NCBI GenBank assembly: GCA_948099385.1
Contig: CANUEZ040000029.1
Coordinates: forward strand, 3,503,501 to 3,567,500
DNA length: 64,000 nucleotides
DNA from: Fasciola hepatica
Taxonomy: Eukaryota > Platyhelminthes > Trematoda > Plagiorchiida > Fasciolidae
Reading direction: 5' to 3'
Shown: positions 31,849-45,379 of the stretch, piece after piece
Layout of the letters: each line of letters opens with the position of its first letter
How positions within the stretch are numbered: the first letter of the stretch is position 1
Translations under genes and position numbers: made by a program
The notes under the pieces: model-generated
The model's input: only the letters and a program-made list of their open reading frames with translations
Told to the model about the DNA's origin: nothing
Database searches by the model: none

Positions 31849-32234
31849 TTAGTCGATGGAATTCGATCGCCATCGCCTCAGGTGTGTATAGGCTTTCTCA
31901 TCCGACCCCTTTGGAGCGGCTTTGTGACAGCCGGTAGACGACTTTGAACTCCCCGTCTCATGACAACCGTGCCCCGAATCGATCACCTGGGCCAAGATCT
32001 TTCTGGTTACGGTTTTGTGGATTCCCTCCGTTAGCCATCTAGGACGGTGCCCTTGAACTTGCTCAGGCAGACGCCTAGGTGTTTCCCCACGCATTCCGCT
32101 CCACATGAACACGAATAAGAGTATACAAAAAATGAGGTTGAATGGCTTGGCAGTCTGTATTTGAATCTCGAATGCAAGTTCGGGCTAGTGTTGGATAAGA
32201 TCGTACTTTTTCCGGCGTTGGATTTATTTTCCAC
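31849..32234 (-). pseudogene. GIY-YIG endonuclease domain of a Penelope-like element
   Basis: On the minus strand, 'SPNLHSRFKYRLPSHS' leads into 'VYSYSCSCGAECVG' (32085-32126), the GIY-YIG core strand with the Cys-x-Cys-Gly pattern typical of Penelope endonucleases. After a frameshift near 32090 the domain continues as 'RWLTEGIHKTVTRKILA' and 'IDSGH', the usual end. GIY-YIG nucleases nick the target for primed reverse transcription. The frameshift makes this copy inactive. It follows the RT in the order RT then endonuclease, as in canonical Penelope. Confidence 0.8.
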
Positions 32235-32328
32235 CGCATGTTATACCCTACAGCTCAGCGTTTCAGGTGCCACTTATCCCTTAAATTCCATGTTTGCGTA
32301 AACGGACATTTTCGGGACGTCTAGATAT

Positions 32329-33479
32329 TTAGGCCGGGAGATGTTGTCCATATTTTGCCGGAGGAAATACTTCAGGTTCCCTTGTTCTCGCATTGCATTG
32401 CAGATCTTTTCTATCGCTTCCGAGCAATTGTTTCCAGAGCGCTCTGTGGACAGGGCACCGCTCTAAATTTCTTCTTCGCCGTATAGGCACGAAACTTTGA
32501 AAGTGAGTATACTGCCCCTGCCATGTTTGTTGGTGGTAGGTATTCCGCTCGATCGATCCACTTGGGCACCTTTTCAGAAGGACTTCCAAGGAAGGTAGCA
32601 ATCCTTTCTCTCCCAGTTCTATCGTGAATTTATGATCCGGGTGTGACTCACTGAAAGGCTGCACTAACTGACACTCGCTGTATCCGCACGGCACTAGGCA
32701 GAAAATGTCATCAACGTATCTTTCTTGCATTGACAAGCAGCTGATTGTGGGGTTCACAGTACTGCAGCAAACTTTCGCCGTGAATATACCTGCAAGAAAA
32801 AGATCTAGTGGAGATTCCACTTGTATGCCACCCCTCTGTCAGTGGATGTTATCGCCCAATCGGAACCGTACATTTCAATTACAGAGTCTCAGAAATTCTT
32901 CAAAGTTTTCCATGGGTAAACATATGCCGAGCTCTTCAGCCGACGTGCGACCGCAAGCACTGTCTATCGTGTCCGATAGAAGCAAGTTTGTGAACAATGG
33001 CAAAACATCTATAGAAGTCATTTTTTGTAAAATCACTTTTGCATATTTAATTGCGTCAACAAATCGGAGAGCTTCTTTCAGACTGTGGGATGATATTTTC
33101 GTCTTATCGGTTCGCGAAGCTCCACTAGCCAGCGGGCTGTTTTAGGGTATGGTGGGCCAGACACGTCAAGTACGGGTCGCATTAGGATTCCATTTTTATG
33201 CCCTTTTGGTAGTCCCTACAGTCTCGGGATTATGGTTCCTAGTGGTCTCATCCGTTCGAAAGTGATCGCGCCTATCACATTATTCCGTTCTAGATTATGA
33301 ATTATGGTACCTGCGTGTTTTTCAGAGTTGACTGTTCCGTCTTCCTCGTTGGCTTTTGGGAATTTCTTCGAGTCACTCAACAGTTTCCCCCCCCTGTGCC
33401 GGCAGTCATCCCTGTCCGTAATAACCATCCTGTATCCTTTGTTAGATTGCGTAAATAAGACAGATTGATTTTCTCTCAA
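32329..33479 (-). pseudogene. Penelope-like reverse transcriptase
   Basis: Minus strand, 5' to 3': 'NKGYRMVITDRDD' near 33400-33445 (the N-terminal Penelope 'DKG-A-V---DDY' block); 'ERMRPLGTIIPRL' at 33216-33254; then a 'YGLPK-HK' type start of the fingers; 'TARWLVELREPIR' near 33105-33145; a 'DVLPLFTN' stretch near 33000, where Penelope RTs have the D--SLFTN catalytic motif; 'GGIQVESPLDLFLAGIFTAK' at about 32780-32840 (the 'GSPLGPL-A--FM' block); catalytic YVDD at 32707-32718; and 'GSIERNTYHQQTWQGQYTHF' with 'SFVPIRRRRNLER' near 32455-32560. These patterns distinguish PLE from LINE and LTR RTs. Frame changes near 33215, 33050 and 32830 inactivate it. Confidence 0.85.
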
Positions 33480-33724
33480 ATCCTTTATTGTTTGTAGGTG
33501 TTGATAACCACAACTGACCTATTTTGATTTCAGCCGGTCATCATTCTGCTCTCTCATTGGGACCAAGTCATCCAACTAGCTAAACAGGTTTTCCATCTAC
33601 ACTTCTACTCCAAACTGGTGGCCTGTTCTCCTCGGGCAGCAAAATCCATGACCAAGTGGCTGAATTATCCACATGAACGCACTTTCATCAGCCTGATGGT
33701 TGTCATTGTGAATTCCTGTTAACA

Positions 33725-33846
33725 CCCTGAACTACTTACTAATTTTACTAATTTTACGAAAACAACCGGTACGTGTACTGTGTAGGCTTGATGTGGAGCA
33801 CTGAATAGACGGATCTGCGTTTGCCGCGAGCCACCCCCTAAAACTT
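33725..33846 (+). repeat. Right flanking repeat of the Penelope-like element
   Basis: The plus-strand partner of 31562-31682, placed upstream of the RT in the element's sense. It also contains a short internal duplication (TTTACTAATTTTACTAATTTTAC), where the left copy has ACTTTACTAATTTTAC. Confidence 0.65.
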
Positions 33847-36800
33847 TAAACGTATAAATTTCTCACGATTCCAAATCCTTATTTTACTGTAATTGATGTC
33901 TTCCCAGAATCCGTGACTTTTTAATGAGGCCCTTCAATAGGTTTCCACAAACTTGTAGTACTTTTCAACATCAAAAAACAACTGTTCCAGAGTGCTTCTA
34001 GTGTACGTATCTCATAAACTTCCGTGTTAGATCAAGAATTAGAGGATATATACATATATATGCTTCTTGGTACGAAGTTTGCCCAAGGTACTGCTAGTTA
34101 GACCCTTTATCAGTCTGGTTAAAACTATGAATTTATTTAATTCGACTCTGAGGTTTACATTGAGTTGCCACGACGCATAACTTCACCCGCAATTGGACAA
34201 CCTCATCAAGGAAGACCTGCGATGCACTGGTAACTGCGGCAAGTCAAGCATCATCGTATTCATACTTGGGCGCGGGCCTCCAAGTAGACCCCCTAAAATC
34301 TGACATTGTATCATAGCTTCCTCCAGTTCTACCACAGTGAACAGAAGGTTAGGTGCAATATGAGTACCAACTTGGGGCATCTTATTGAGGATGGTTTACT
34401 CATAAGACTAAGTCGCACGTGATAATCTCCAGATCTTATTGCTGTTCCGTTTGTTTTTAAAATCTTATCTAATTCTCTGGCGAAACTCAGAACAGCAAGG
34501 CCTACGGCTTTCATAGCTCACTCATGACTTCCATTTCCTGATGTCGGCCGGAGGTTTTTTGTGGATTCATCAGTCTTTTTCCATTGTTGGGCACATGTTT
34601 GTGTTCATCAGCCAACATGAAAGTTGTTAAAAGCCGTTTGCTTTTTGTTCGCTTTGAACTTGGTTACAAGCAAACGAGGCACATGGCTGCACCGAATAGC
34701 AACCTTTTTCACCATGGGCAAAATGGCGCACAGTGAACCAGCCTCCGGCAACGTTTTTGAGGTCAAGCTGCTCGACAGCGTGGTAGCCTTCGATTAGTTG
34801 GTTAGCGGAGAGGGGCTATTGGTATCTATGCACGATATCAAACGAAACTCATCGACTTCCCCGAGAACAGTCCATGGAGGTCTGTGGCCTGTGGGTGAGT
34901 GAAAATGACCGGGCGAAGGGTTCAGTCTTAGGATTCACGTTAAATCCAAGTAGCAGGGATGCAGTAAATTTTACCGCTGAGAGTTATTGACAAACCCTTA
35001 GAGTTGCTGTTCTCTTGACACTGCAGTCTGAAACATAATGGTCAGTCACCACACGTCAACAACAGCCAGTCGCTTACTGTGGTGTCAAAGACGAGTAACA
35101 TGTGAATTCCCCAGGCTACGCACAGCAAAGAAAGCACAACGCTTGCTAGCAGGGCAGCTAATCCATCATCGGTGTAGGTTTTGCAAGGTCGAAAGTGGGG
35201 TCACCAGGGCCTATTGCAAACTACTAGTACAACAAATTCAGTCGTTCTCCTCACAAAATATGCCCTCTACTACTCGTCATAAAAGGGAGCTTGACAATCC
35301 GTTTGGGTCCTCTGCGAGTCCTACCTTTTACGGTGCTGAAAGGTGCTAACTGCCGATGGCTCCTTTGTTGCACGTGTGAAACTCTCAGTTTACCAAAGTT
35401 CCTGGTGAAAAACAAACAGTGCCTTCTAAAGGAAGAGAAAACGTCAATGTACTTATAGGAACTTAGCGGCCTCGGGGCCTTTCTCGCCTTTTCTCACCCC
35501 TGGTTGTCCGTCATCCGGCCGGAAGTTGCGTGCCTACATATTTTTCCCCAAAATGTACCACAAATCTGTCCAGTGTCTACAGGAGTAGTGCTTGACAAGG
35601 TCGTATGCCAAGACAGTTGGAAGCAAAGTAACTCTTTTTCCGGCCAAACCACTGGGCCGTGAATTGGGGACATAGAAGCCGGAGTCCGTTGTGTAAACCC
35701 TGTGGAAGCTTTCAATTTTGGTAGTAATCGCCCTAACCCCCGCCCACAAGGAGAAGACTCACCAATGGGACCGAGCACCACAAGTCGTCCCCGAGGAGCG
35801 AGTGTCAGTGTTTGCGCATCATTCTAGATGACATCAGCACCAACTAAAATTAGTGAGGCGGTCGGCCACTGAATGGAAGGACATACGCCAACATTTGGTC
35901 AGCACAGAAGTTTTTCATGGCCTTGGTGACCGTAAAGACTTGCTTGTCAACGGAATTCTTACGCCACTTGGGACCTTGGCAACCGCAGAGGTTCTGTCGA
36001 AAATTCCCCTATTACCCGGGGATTACTGTACCCAATTACAGGCGGAAACTACCCGAAGTTTCAATTATAAGGATCCAACGGCAAGCTAGTTTGACGAAAG
36101 GCGCGATATTGTGGAAAGGCTACGATTCAGTACATACGGGTTTGATGAAAAAATGTTCGTAGGGTGATTTCTCTCGATCACTGTAGAAGGCTTTTAGCAA
36201 AGCATGAAAGTCGAATATGCAATCGCATCAAATATCATTACAGCCTGAAAAGAAGAGTCTGGAGTACCACAACGCTCACTGTAGTGAATCCGAAGTATGT
36301 CCGTGGACCTGAGAGATATTAGAATTCGCGTGATACACAACTGAAGAGCTAGGTAAGGTGTTTCAAACATGAGGATGGCAGTTTCCAATATTCATACATG
36401 AAGATGGTTAGAAAATATATGAAACATTTTTACCAGGACTCCATGATGTTGTTGGATATCTTGGCATTTTTGTTTTTCTTGTGAGCTTGTAAATCGCAAT
36501 GAGGTGGGATGATCTTGCTTGATGATTCGGGCCGCGACTTGGGGATTCAGGTTCGCGCAGACTGGGAACTTTCCCGGGGTTATGGTAAGTCGATGGCTTC
36601 TTGAGAGTGGCAGTATATCGGAACCTGCAGGGTGGCCGGGTTTTGACCTCGTTATGTCTAATAAGGTGTAAATCCTTAGCCGGTTCAGAAGAAAATGGAT
36701 GGACATGCAAGGTATGAAAACGGACTGGGGAGCAACACGACAGGTGGATCCAGCCCAGGCCCACCACAGCTGGCGGCGAAAAGTAAGAGCCAACAATACA

Positions 36801-39290
36801 GAAAGTATCCTGGAACCAACCCAGGATCGGTCAGTCCAAAGCTTTATTGGTGGGATTTGTTCAAGCGGTCCAGCTGTGGGTTATGATAAATGGAGTTGAC
36901 ATATAATGGACTGGGGTTTTTTGTATGAGTGCTGCAAGGGTCTGCCTTTACCTTGGTTGTGGTGGCACATGTTTTACTTACTAAATATGACTTTGAATTT
37001 GCGTGTTTTGTTGGCCAAAGCTTTGCGGGAGAACTCTGATGGAGACAAGCTATAGTTTATATGGTACGTGTGCCACCAGAGGCTGGCGAATTCGTCGACC
37101 ACAGCCGAGTACAATGTGTACGCGTTCAAAAATATTCATGATTTGTGAGTCGGCTATATTAGTGTGCAGTATACAGCGTGTCGGAGAGTCATATGCATGG
37201 CAAGCTTGGGTACTGCGGCAGATGAGGTTCAGGTGGGTGAAGAAGGTACAGATGCATGCATAGGGAGGAGTGGATGAACGGAAGAGCCTCTTTTAAATCA
37301 CAGTGGAAAACCGGTAGTTCCCATAATTGCCTAGAGGCATTTGCTAGGTGTCGGGCATGATTTTGAAGAACGATTTCCAGTTGTGAGCTCTGGCATAATT
37401 CTCAGGTCCTTTCTTAAAAAGTGCTGATAAGCCGACGGAATGTCATACACCTGCCCAACTAAAAGAGTAGACGAGCTGCTGGTATTTGAGAGGTTTCCTA
37501 AATTAGGATGCAATGTCACAAAGGGTTCTAAGGGAACCGAGTTGCATGCCATGGCTACCTCAGCTACTGACTTCTTTTATAAGTCGGCGCTAGATGGCCG
37601 TATTGCTCCGCTTTGATTGTCGGCGGCTGGAGCCAATATTGAGGCAGTTTGCTTCTTCGACTTAAAAAGCACAAACGTCTTACACCTTGTGCGAGTTGAA
37701 GATGTTGGGAAGATGGAGCCCAAGGTTACCTTGTAGATAGCTCGTGTTCATTCCTCTTTTGTGCCCAAAGAAAACAATATAGGTGCCTAAAAACCTATAT
37801 AGCCCGCATCTGCTTTTATGCCGCGAACCATTTATGAGTGTGCATAAAGGAGCTACTTAGAAAGAATTTGGTTTTCATAGGATTGTTGGACTTACTCAAA
37901 CGGTGGTGAAAATTCATTCAAGTATCAACCAAAAATGATGGACAGAGGTGACCTCGCATGATTTAACTTTGGAAGTCCTGTAAGGACAGTAGAATTTCGC
38001 ACCACTGAGCTGCTTGGAAGTGGAGTAAGGGTCCCGAGAGGGTTTGAATTGAAAAGGTGGGGTCGATCATTATGTGAAGAACTCGATCGGCACATCGTCA
38101 TCCGCCCAGAGCCAGGCATAGGCACTAAGGACTTGGCTACGCTCTATTTTGTTCAGGAATTTTCACGTGCAAGGTAGGGTAGTGAATGTAACGGAGTAGC
38201 CATCCTTTATTGAAGAGAGTGTAGAGCACGGATTTAATGCCACCACTGCCTGAAGTGTTTTCTTTATTTTGATAGTTCTGTTTTCGTTTCGGTGGGGCGG
38301 GAGAGCATGCTTACCCCGTGGGGAGCGCCGCACTCTTCTCCGCCAGCTTAAAGTATGAGTCAGCCACAGCTAGAGTTGCTGTTCTGCCCTTAATTGTGAG
38401 GCAGCCACGGACTAGGTGCCATTTTCCCGCCAGTAGTGTGGCTTCCTTGAGCTACAGAAGAGATAAGATGAAGGAATCACATTCAAGGAAAGTTTCCAGC
38501 ACTGAGGGAGTGCATGCTTGACCGCTTTCCCCTGCCAGGAGCAAAGCCCGAAATCGGCTGCAAGCAAAACTCGTGGTGATACATGGGGACATTAGGCACA
38601 TAGTGAATGGTTCTGGTTACCAAGTATCAATAGGCTTATAGTGGCCCATCATGGTATGACTCGGAGGTAAAAAATAGACGACAATCAGTACTTGCTGAGG
38701 CTAACACTTGAGTCTCGTGATAGGAATGGAATCCTTGAGCGATGTCCTTCCGAACATTTTATTTCGTGGGGCTACTAGGCGGAAGCTAAGGGGTCCGACA
38801 AGTGGGATATTCTTGATGAGAGATAGGAAGGCTGAGAATAAGCCTCAGATAACGAAAGGAAAGCTCCAACATTAGCTTTCGTGCTGCTGGTGGTATTGTG
38901 TATATTTAAAGACGACCTCAGAGGCGCTCGCCTCAATCTTCGTGGTACCAATCAACATTCGAACCCCGTAGACCGACAAGCCAAGGCCAAGTAGAGGACA
39001 AAGGCAACGAATGCTAAGGTATAACCTAGTGATTTACCACGGTTCAGGTTGGTATAAAACATGTTCTTCGTAGACCTTAGCAGTAGCCGTCTCTGGATTT
39101 GAAAGAGATTGGTTTTTGTGTCCAGTGCTACTTGCAGTCTGGATTCAAATAAGGTTAGAAAATCAAGGAAAACAGCAGCTGGAAGCTGATCCTACATAAA
39201 TGCATCTTTAGGAAGGAAGAGGTTTCGCCCTAGGGATATCCAAGAACCAGGGGTCGTCACAAGATGCTCCATGATGTGCAGCTGGAGTGG
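33847..39290. other. Unassigned intergenic DNA
   Basis: No domain signature that I would defend. Minus-strand frames at 35494-35781 and 36392-36796 (134 codons) and a plus-strand stretch 35850-36260 are the longest open pieces. The last contains 'ESGVPQRSL', weakly like a LINE RT box, but has no supporting blocks. Confidence 0.35.
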
Positions 39291-39299
39291 AATGAGTCG

Positions 39300-41640
39300 A
39301 ACAGAAATGCCAGCTTCAGTTTTTTCTTTCTATCCATAGAGGATCAAGCCTCAGGAGTGTATGGCATTGTCTGTGGCTCAAGTTCGTAAAAGGTCCGCTT
39401 GGTTTCTAGATAAAATGACGATGAAAGTTTTCCAAATCAATAATGTCACTCTTGAGAGTGTTTGAGAACAGAAGAGTGCAGTGCTCTAGGATGAGATGGA
39501 TATGAATTATATATATATTTAATTTACTGTTCATGAGGTGGAAGTTTCTCAGCAACAAGCCCATGGACTTGTTTGCCCATGCAACTATCTGGGAAGCTCT
39601 TTCAGAGAATTTGAGTGGACAAGAGCATTGTAGTCCTAGGTCACGTATTGCTGGAGAGTATGGAAGTGGGACGCCATTAGTCTTGAGTATGCCGAGGAAA
39701 TGTCACGGTTTGGTGTGTGATAATTGTTTTCATTAACTGAGAATTCCATTTCCCAGTGGTCACATCAGGATGACGAGGACTTAGTATGAATCGTGATGTT
39801 TTGCAGAGCAGTAGGTAAATTTCTTTGTTTGAATTCTTAGACTGTCTTCGTTTCATAGGCAAATGATGAAGTCTTGACATGGATCCGAATTTCTCAGACG
39901 TCATTTACATAGAGTAACAACAGCAGTGGTCCTAGAACATATCCTTGGATAACCCCAGGACTGGTCGAGTGGGGATCTGACATATGGCCATTAAAGCAGA
40001 CCAATTGGTGAAGGTTTTGTGGGAAGGATTTGAGCCACCCTATTAATGGTCTTCCTGTTCCATAACCTCTAACCTTTCCAGCGACTTCAGTAGCCGGACT
40101 CTGTCGAAGGCTTTAGTCGTATCAAGGTAGACAATGACGAGCCTCCCGTCGGTATCGGCCACTCCTATTTCCGGGTTTAAAAAGTCGAATTGGAAGGTTG
40201 AACACGGGGTGATCCAAGAAAGCCGTGCAGCTTAATACCGATGTGTCTATAATCTGAAACACATTCATTCAGTTAGCTTTTATCGACCTCTCGTAGAAGC
40301 CTCGAGATCACTGACGTTTGATTTATCGGAAGGTAATTGGTAATGTAGTACGCCGCCCCCTCCCTTATACCCAGGAAAGATGACGGACTACTTCCGCTGG
40401 TTAGGGAGGTTTCCGTTCTAGGTAGAAGACTCTATAGGTTTGGTAGCAGGGGGAATATCCGGGCCACTTAAAGTGAGTATTTCCGATGGTAGGCCATCAG
40501 GCCAATTTGAATAAGTGAATATATCCGCTGACGCCCTGGACGATGATCGTGATAGATCTTTTTTGAGAGCTTGTAACAAAAGGAGTAACTAGTTGAATAT
40601 GGACTGGAAAGGGGGGCGCGTGGTTTGTGAAAAGTGTGTTGGATGTTTCAGCTATCTGTTGACGCGGGTTTGTGAGACTAGGCCAAAAGAAGACCCGCCT
40701 TGTGCACGGGGTTGGTGGTGGGGCTTGGACCCCACCTAGACGAGCAAGGCTTTGAGCATTATTTTTGAGTCGCAAAGCTTTTGATCCCTGCTCTAAAAGT
40801 GTCGCGGGCCGCGAGGTGAATTTTACGGGATAGGCCTTTTACCCGTAGGACCAAAGAAGAGCCGCTATCTCGTCGGCAATGCGGCTGAAGCTTGGAGTAC
40901 TTCAGCTTCAATCTGGTAGTTTGATGATTCGCCGGTTCGGGTGGGTTGTGGGAGCGAGATGTTCTTTCGATGCACCGATGTAAGCCTGAGTAGTGAAGTC
41001 CAACGGTTCACGGGGACTTCGTTGTGAAGAAGAACTCTTCCCAGCTTCTAGAGCGGACAAATGAGGGAATGTGGTCCCTTGTGAACTAGCTGATGAAGAA
41101 ACCAATACATGTTATGCTTTCGGCTTGTGGCTTGACTTGAAACTTGTAACGGACAGTTTCGCCACCACTGCAAATGTAGTCACTTTGTTTAAGCGGTCTA
41201 AGTTAGATAACAAGTGGGGACTTTTATTCTTTTTGTAGACTGTCCTGCAAGCTGAACCCACTGGCCCAGTAGAGCGCACGAGACAAATTGCATATATTTG
41301 TACTGAGTGGCAAAGGGAAACCAGCTTGTCCTGGGCAACAAGGTCACCTGTTACCAATGATTAAGGGCGTCAGTAATGGATTTGGAGTTGAAAGACTCAA
41401 TACTGGGGTGAATAATTACACCCTAGAACTACAGCTGTCCGGAAAAGAGAGATGGTTAACCATATGGGGTCTTCAGCCCTTGTCAGCATGCGACTTCCTA
41501 TCAGGGCAGCAAACGGGATGCACCTCGCATAACCCAAGCAGTCTTCACCTCGCGGAGAACTTCGTGAGACCTGAAGGTTTGCAACCGATCGTAGATATTT
41601 AGTGGGAAGATATGCGCTCAATGAATCGAGATTCGGTGAC
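39300..41640 (-). mobile_element. CR1/Jockey-type LINE fragment (minus strand), endonuclease through RT
   Basis: On the minus strand the order is endonuclease, linker, RT. Near 41400-41480 'DPIWLTISLFRTAVVLGCNYSP' matches the 'WI-L------L-GC-YRPP' strand of LINE endonucleases. The linker (40497-40775) has 'IAETSNTLFTNH', like the 'A--LN--FS-VF' box. RT then runs 40300-39830. There are many frameshifts. The downstream region to 39300 is assigned by continuity only. Confidence 0.6.
39830..40420 (-). pseudogene. LINE reverse transcriptase remnant (minus strand)
   Basis: Minus-strand blocks in order: 'TSVISRLLREV' (40260-40320), the 'SLTSV-CK--E' start; 'VIVYLDTTKAFDRVRLLKSL' at about 40075-40135, the first catalytic Asp block; 'GVIQGYVLGPLLLLLYVNDV' at about 39895-39955, matching 'GVPQGSVLGPLLFLLYINDL'; and then 'SFAYETKTV', where active enzymes have FADD, so the catalytic Asp pair is lost. 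Confidence 0.78.
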
Positions 41641-44600
41641 TAGAATGATGTCGAACCTCTGAACAACAATCAATCTTCTTGGCAAAACTTTTGTCTAGGA
41701 TGGAACGAGAGTTGTGTAATGCTATAGAAAACAATTTATGTGGGGCTCTTTTGGTGCTCCTTGAGTCCAGTAGCTAAAATGCGCATGGTAGGTTGGTGAT
41801 AATTAGGTTGGTCAACTTCATAAGAAAACTGGATATTTGGTGTTATTCACATTAAGATATCGGTACCGCGTTTGCTACAAAATGTTTACCAGGTTAAGCA
41901 CTCTTGAAGCCCGCTGCAGACTTTCACTGTTTGCTGAGGCGAATGAGTAGTTCAGAAGAAATGATCTAGAGGTACGTGATCTGATTCCAGTTGAGACCTC
42001 GGGGATGAGTTATGAGAAAATGTTAATAGAAATGATAGGGAGTCAGTGTGGGGGTGAAGGGTTTTGATGGGAAAGCGGTCGATGACCATACGGGTTGAAA
42101 GTGCCAAGGTTTGAAAGGGAAATGGGCTGGGGCATCAGTCAGCGGGCGGAGGCCGTATTTGTGGTGGGTGAGCTGAAGCCATTTTAAGAGGGTGAGCACC
42201 ACAGTGGGGGGCGTGAGGGGGGGACACATTGACTAGGGTTTTGAAAGTATGGTACTGGTACGGTGTAAGAGGTGGTGGTTACTATCGATTGATTTCTCTT
42301 CTCGTTGGATTTTTCCATCTGCTCACAGACCGATGAATCCTTGGTAAGCTTAGTCTGTTGATGCCTTGAGTTGAATGGCCGTTTCGATGATTTGACGGGC
42401 TACGTGGTGGGCCAATTTGTGGAAGGTGCTTTCGGCAGGGGATTCCTTAGGTTTTGGGCAATTTGGACTGGTTGGAGTTTATTTGACCGCTTGACCGGCT
42501 GGCACAATGCGGCATTCTCCCAAGAGTGCTGCTTGAAGCGCGCAGGAATTTGGGGGTTCAGGGTACGGGGTGACATTCTGAACCAAAAAATTCAGAATCG
42601 AAGGTTTTAACGATTTTTCTGGGCCTGATGATGGGGCAGGTAGAAGGTCGAGGGGTGCTATGGGACCCTGAGGCAGGCAAGCAGACAGTGCCAGTTCAGA
42701 GGAATAGCTTTTGCCGCCGGGGGACAACGCAGGAGAAGGTACTTCCATACTCAGTCATTTGCGTAGCTGATGAAGTATAGATGAAGAGCTGGATCAGTGT
42801 AAGTCAAAGTTCAAGGACTGAATATTAAGAGGCGCGGTCAAAAGGATCGAAGCAGCGTAATCTGCTTTTTCGGTAGAGCAATCATTGGCCCGGGTCTCTG
42901 ATGTTTGGCTGGTGCTAAATATTATTTCTGCGACCTGTGAAACTCCCGCTGCAGTGGCCCTCTACCTGTCAGTATGTTGATGGACCCAAATGGTGTGAAC
43001 TTGATCAAAATTTGCCTGGTTCTAATATATTCGCAGTCCACATGTTTGTTCGAGACTTCGAGGAGGGGCGGGGGATGTTTTGTTGTCTTTCCTCGAATTA
43101 TGAGGCATTGGTACATGATGTTTCATATTGTGCACACGTAGTATGGTGTTTTTGATGAACGACATAGATAGCCGGTCAGGGAAGTTGAGCATGACCGCAC
43201 TTTTCTGCTGTTTGTTCTCCTTTGAATCTCAGACGCGACCGAGTCCGGGATTTTTTGTACGTAGCTAAGCTCTGGAGGTTGACAAGTACTGGAGGGCTTA
43301 TGGTTCGTTGAATTAGCGTTAGCCTTCATAGAGCATCACCCTTTGACTCTATTCGACTGCTTATAGTGGCACAGTTCTGCTCTAAGAGTTTCACTTTTTT
43401 GTCGGCTCCGCCGTACATGTCTAGGCTTGCCACAGAACACGGCCCAGGTGCAGCCTGGCTGGGTAAACGGGTAGATCCCGTTCTGCGGAGGTGCCCCAAT
43501 GGCTTTATTTTGCATATTTATATTCCTCAGCTTCTTGGCCCCCAGCGAAGAGACTGTTTGTGGACAGTGACAAAAGTGTTTTCAGTGAGCTGGCTTGAGG
43601 AGAGATAGGGTGGCCAGTGAACCCAATCGTGTACTACTAAGTGATAATAAGTCACGAATGGGACCTGCAGAGTTCGCGTGAGGTGAGCCTGAAAATGGGT
43701 TCGATGAAGAGTGGGTGAAGTTTAGAAAACAGTTTTAAGTACTGGCAACACCTGAAAATCTGCCTAGTGCCTACGCGAAAAGTTAGCGAAAACTGCCAAG
43801 ATCCCTCTGTGGAGTAAGGCAACAAAGTTAAGCCTTTAACTTGCATTGCGGCCTCCAATGTTAGGAGACCTTCTGCCCACCTGAACCGGCTGGCTTCACT
43901 AGCTATATAGCAGCTTTCGAATCCCAGTTCGACCGGAGTGAACCAGAGTTCTGGAGTAGCAAGCGCAACTGAGGGTATGCGCAGGGTGATCGCCTCAATG
44001 GTATGGTCTGGGCTGGACTTCGGCTCAACAGAATTAAATTACTGAAATGTTCATCGAGAACAGAGGAAGATCAGGTGCAAACGTGACAATATCAGAAGCA
44101 GCTGAATTTGAAAACAGTCACGACAAACTTGAGCTCAAAAAATAGAGGAGAGAGCAAATGATTTGACAAAAAAGACAAAATCTTCAACAAAAATGAAGCA
44201 TTAAAACGGTCAAAAACGTAGGCAGGCTTAGCCGTGAACATTTGAAAGCAAGGAAACTCAAGTGACCTGGAGATCACTTCTGGCTCACCAATTTTAAGGT
44301 CGCTGAATCTTACTCTTCAGCTTCCCCAATACTCATGTTCTTTGATCTTTCCTGCTAAGTAGATCACCCGTACTTTATCTTATGCAGAATGATATTCCCC
44401 ACGACCCGTTTGAACGAGAAAGCGATACGGAGAAATATTGGTTAGCTTGCATTCGAGAGCGTACGTGACAACACGCTCCAGAGCAGTTGCCAAGTGGCAA
44501 CAGCACTTTGCATTCAGAGCTTGGTTAAACAACAAACGTGTTGAAAGTGTGAAAGATGACTGTCGATGGAAGGTGTGAAGAAGCACTGGCTAATTGCACT

Positions 44601-44865
44601 GAATAAACGGTCGTAGGAATGAAGGTCAGATGATGGACAGGGACAGAGCTTCGGAAATAGAATAAAATAAACCTGCCGACGATGAATAAGGATGTATCAC
44701 CTCGGAAAAGGGAACTGAATAATACGTTGATCCGGGATGCTGCGCCACGACGAAACGGTTGCTGACTTGGACGAAATCCCTAAGATAAGAGATCCTGTTT
44801 TAATGGCCCTCCGTTCCACCACATTTTACTTTTAACGCAACTTAAGGAAAGATTAGGAAGCCAAT
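41641..44865. other. Unassigned intergenic DNA
   Basis: No recognisable domain. Frames of 60-90 codons occur on both strands at about the chance level. Confidence 0.4.
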
Positions 44866-45105
44866 TTGGAGATGATGGCAACAGCGGCACTCACTTATTT
44901 AACTATTGTCAAGGCGAGGCAACGAAAATCTTTCGTAGTTGCCATTTACATACCGCCATCGCCAGTTCCGAAGGATCTAGAACTAAGTCGAGTGATGTGG
45001 TTGGCGGATCCATTTCATCGTAAGATACATGTTGGTGGGAGCGGTCGCAACAGGTGCGTTTCAGGCGGACTCGGACTGAATGACACTGTAACGGTTAAGT
45101 TTTGA
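44866..45105 (+). pseudogene. LINE endonuclease fragment
   Basis: A 79-codon frame with 'LTIVKARQRKSFVVAIYIPP' near its start, matching the 'L---V------LL-C-YRPP' strand of LINE APE endonucleases. It is followed by 'VPKDLELSRVMWLADPFH' and a 'KIHVGG' where the GDFN box should begin. No RT follows; the next recognisable sequence is the LINE 3' region from about 45380. Probably an internally deleted LINE. Confidence 0.55.
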
Positions 45106-45379
45106 TGACACTTTAGGTCAGTAGAGATAGGGTGGCAATCTGAAATCCGTACAGACTAAAAAATTGGCATTAGATAAATTGCCGCTGCTTACACCACATG
45201 ACCGGGTAAGAAGGTCGGAGGAAATACATCAAGGTCAAATGCAGCAAACTTCTGTGGCCGGTGAGAACCTACGCCCTCAGACTGATGCCCGCAGCGAAGT
45301 CAGTGCAGTCACTTGTTACAGAACTCAAAGATAACATTCTGGTCTTTCTGGTTAATCCTCATCTAACTACTGAACCATA

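Noticed and set aside
35850..36330. LINE RT suggested by 'ESGVPQRSL'
   Set aside because: Only one short motif is present, with no neighbouring RT blocks in any frame.
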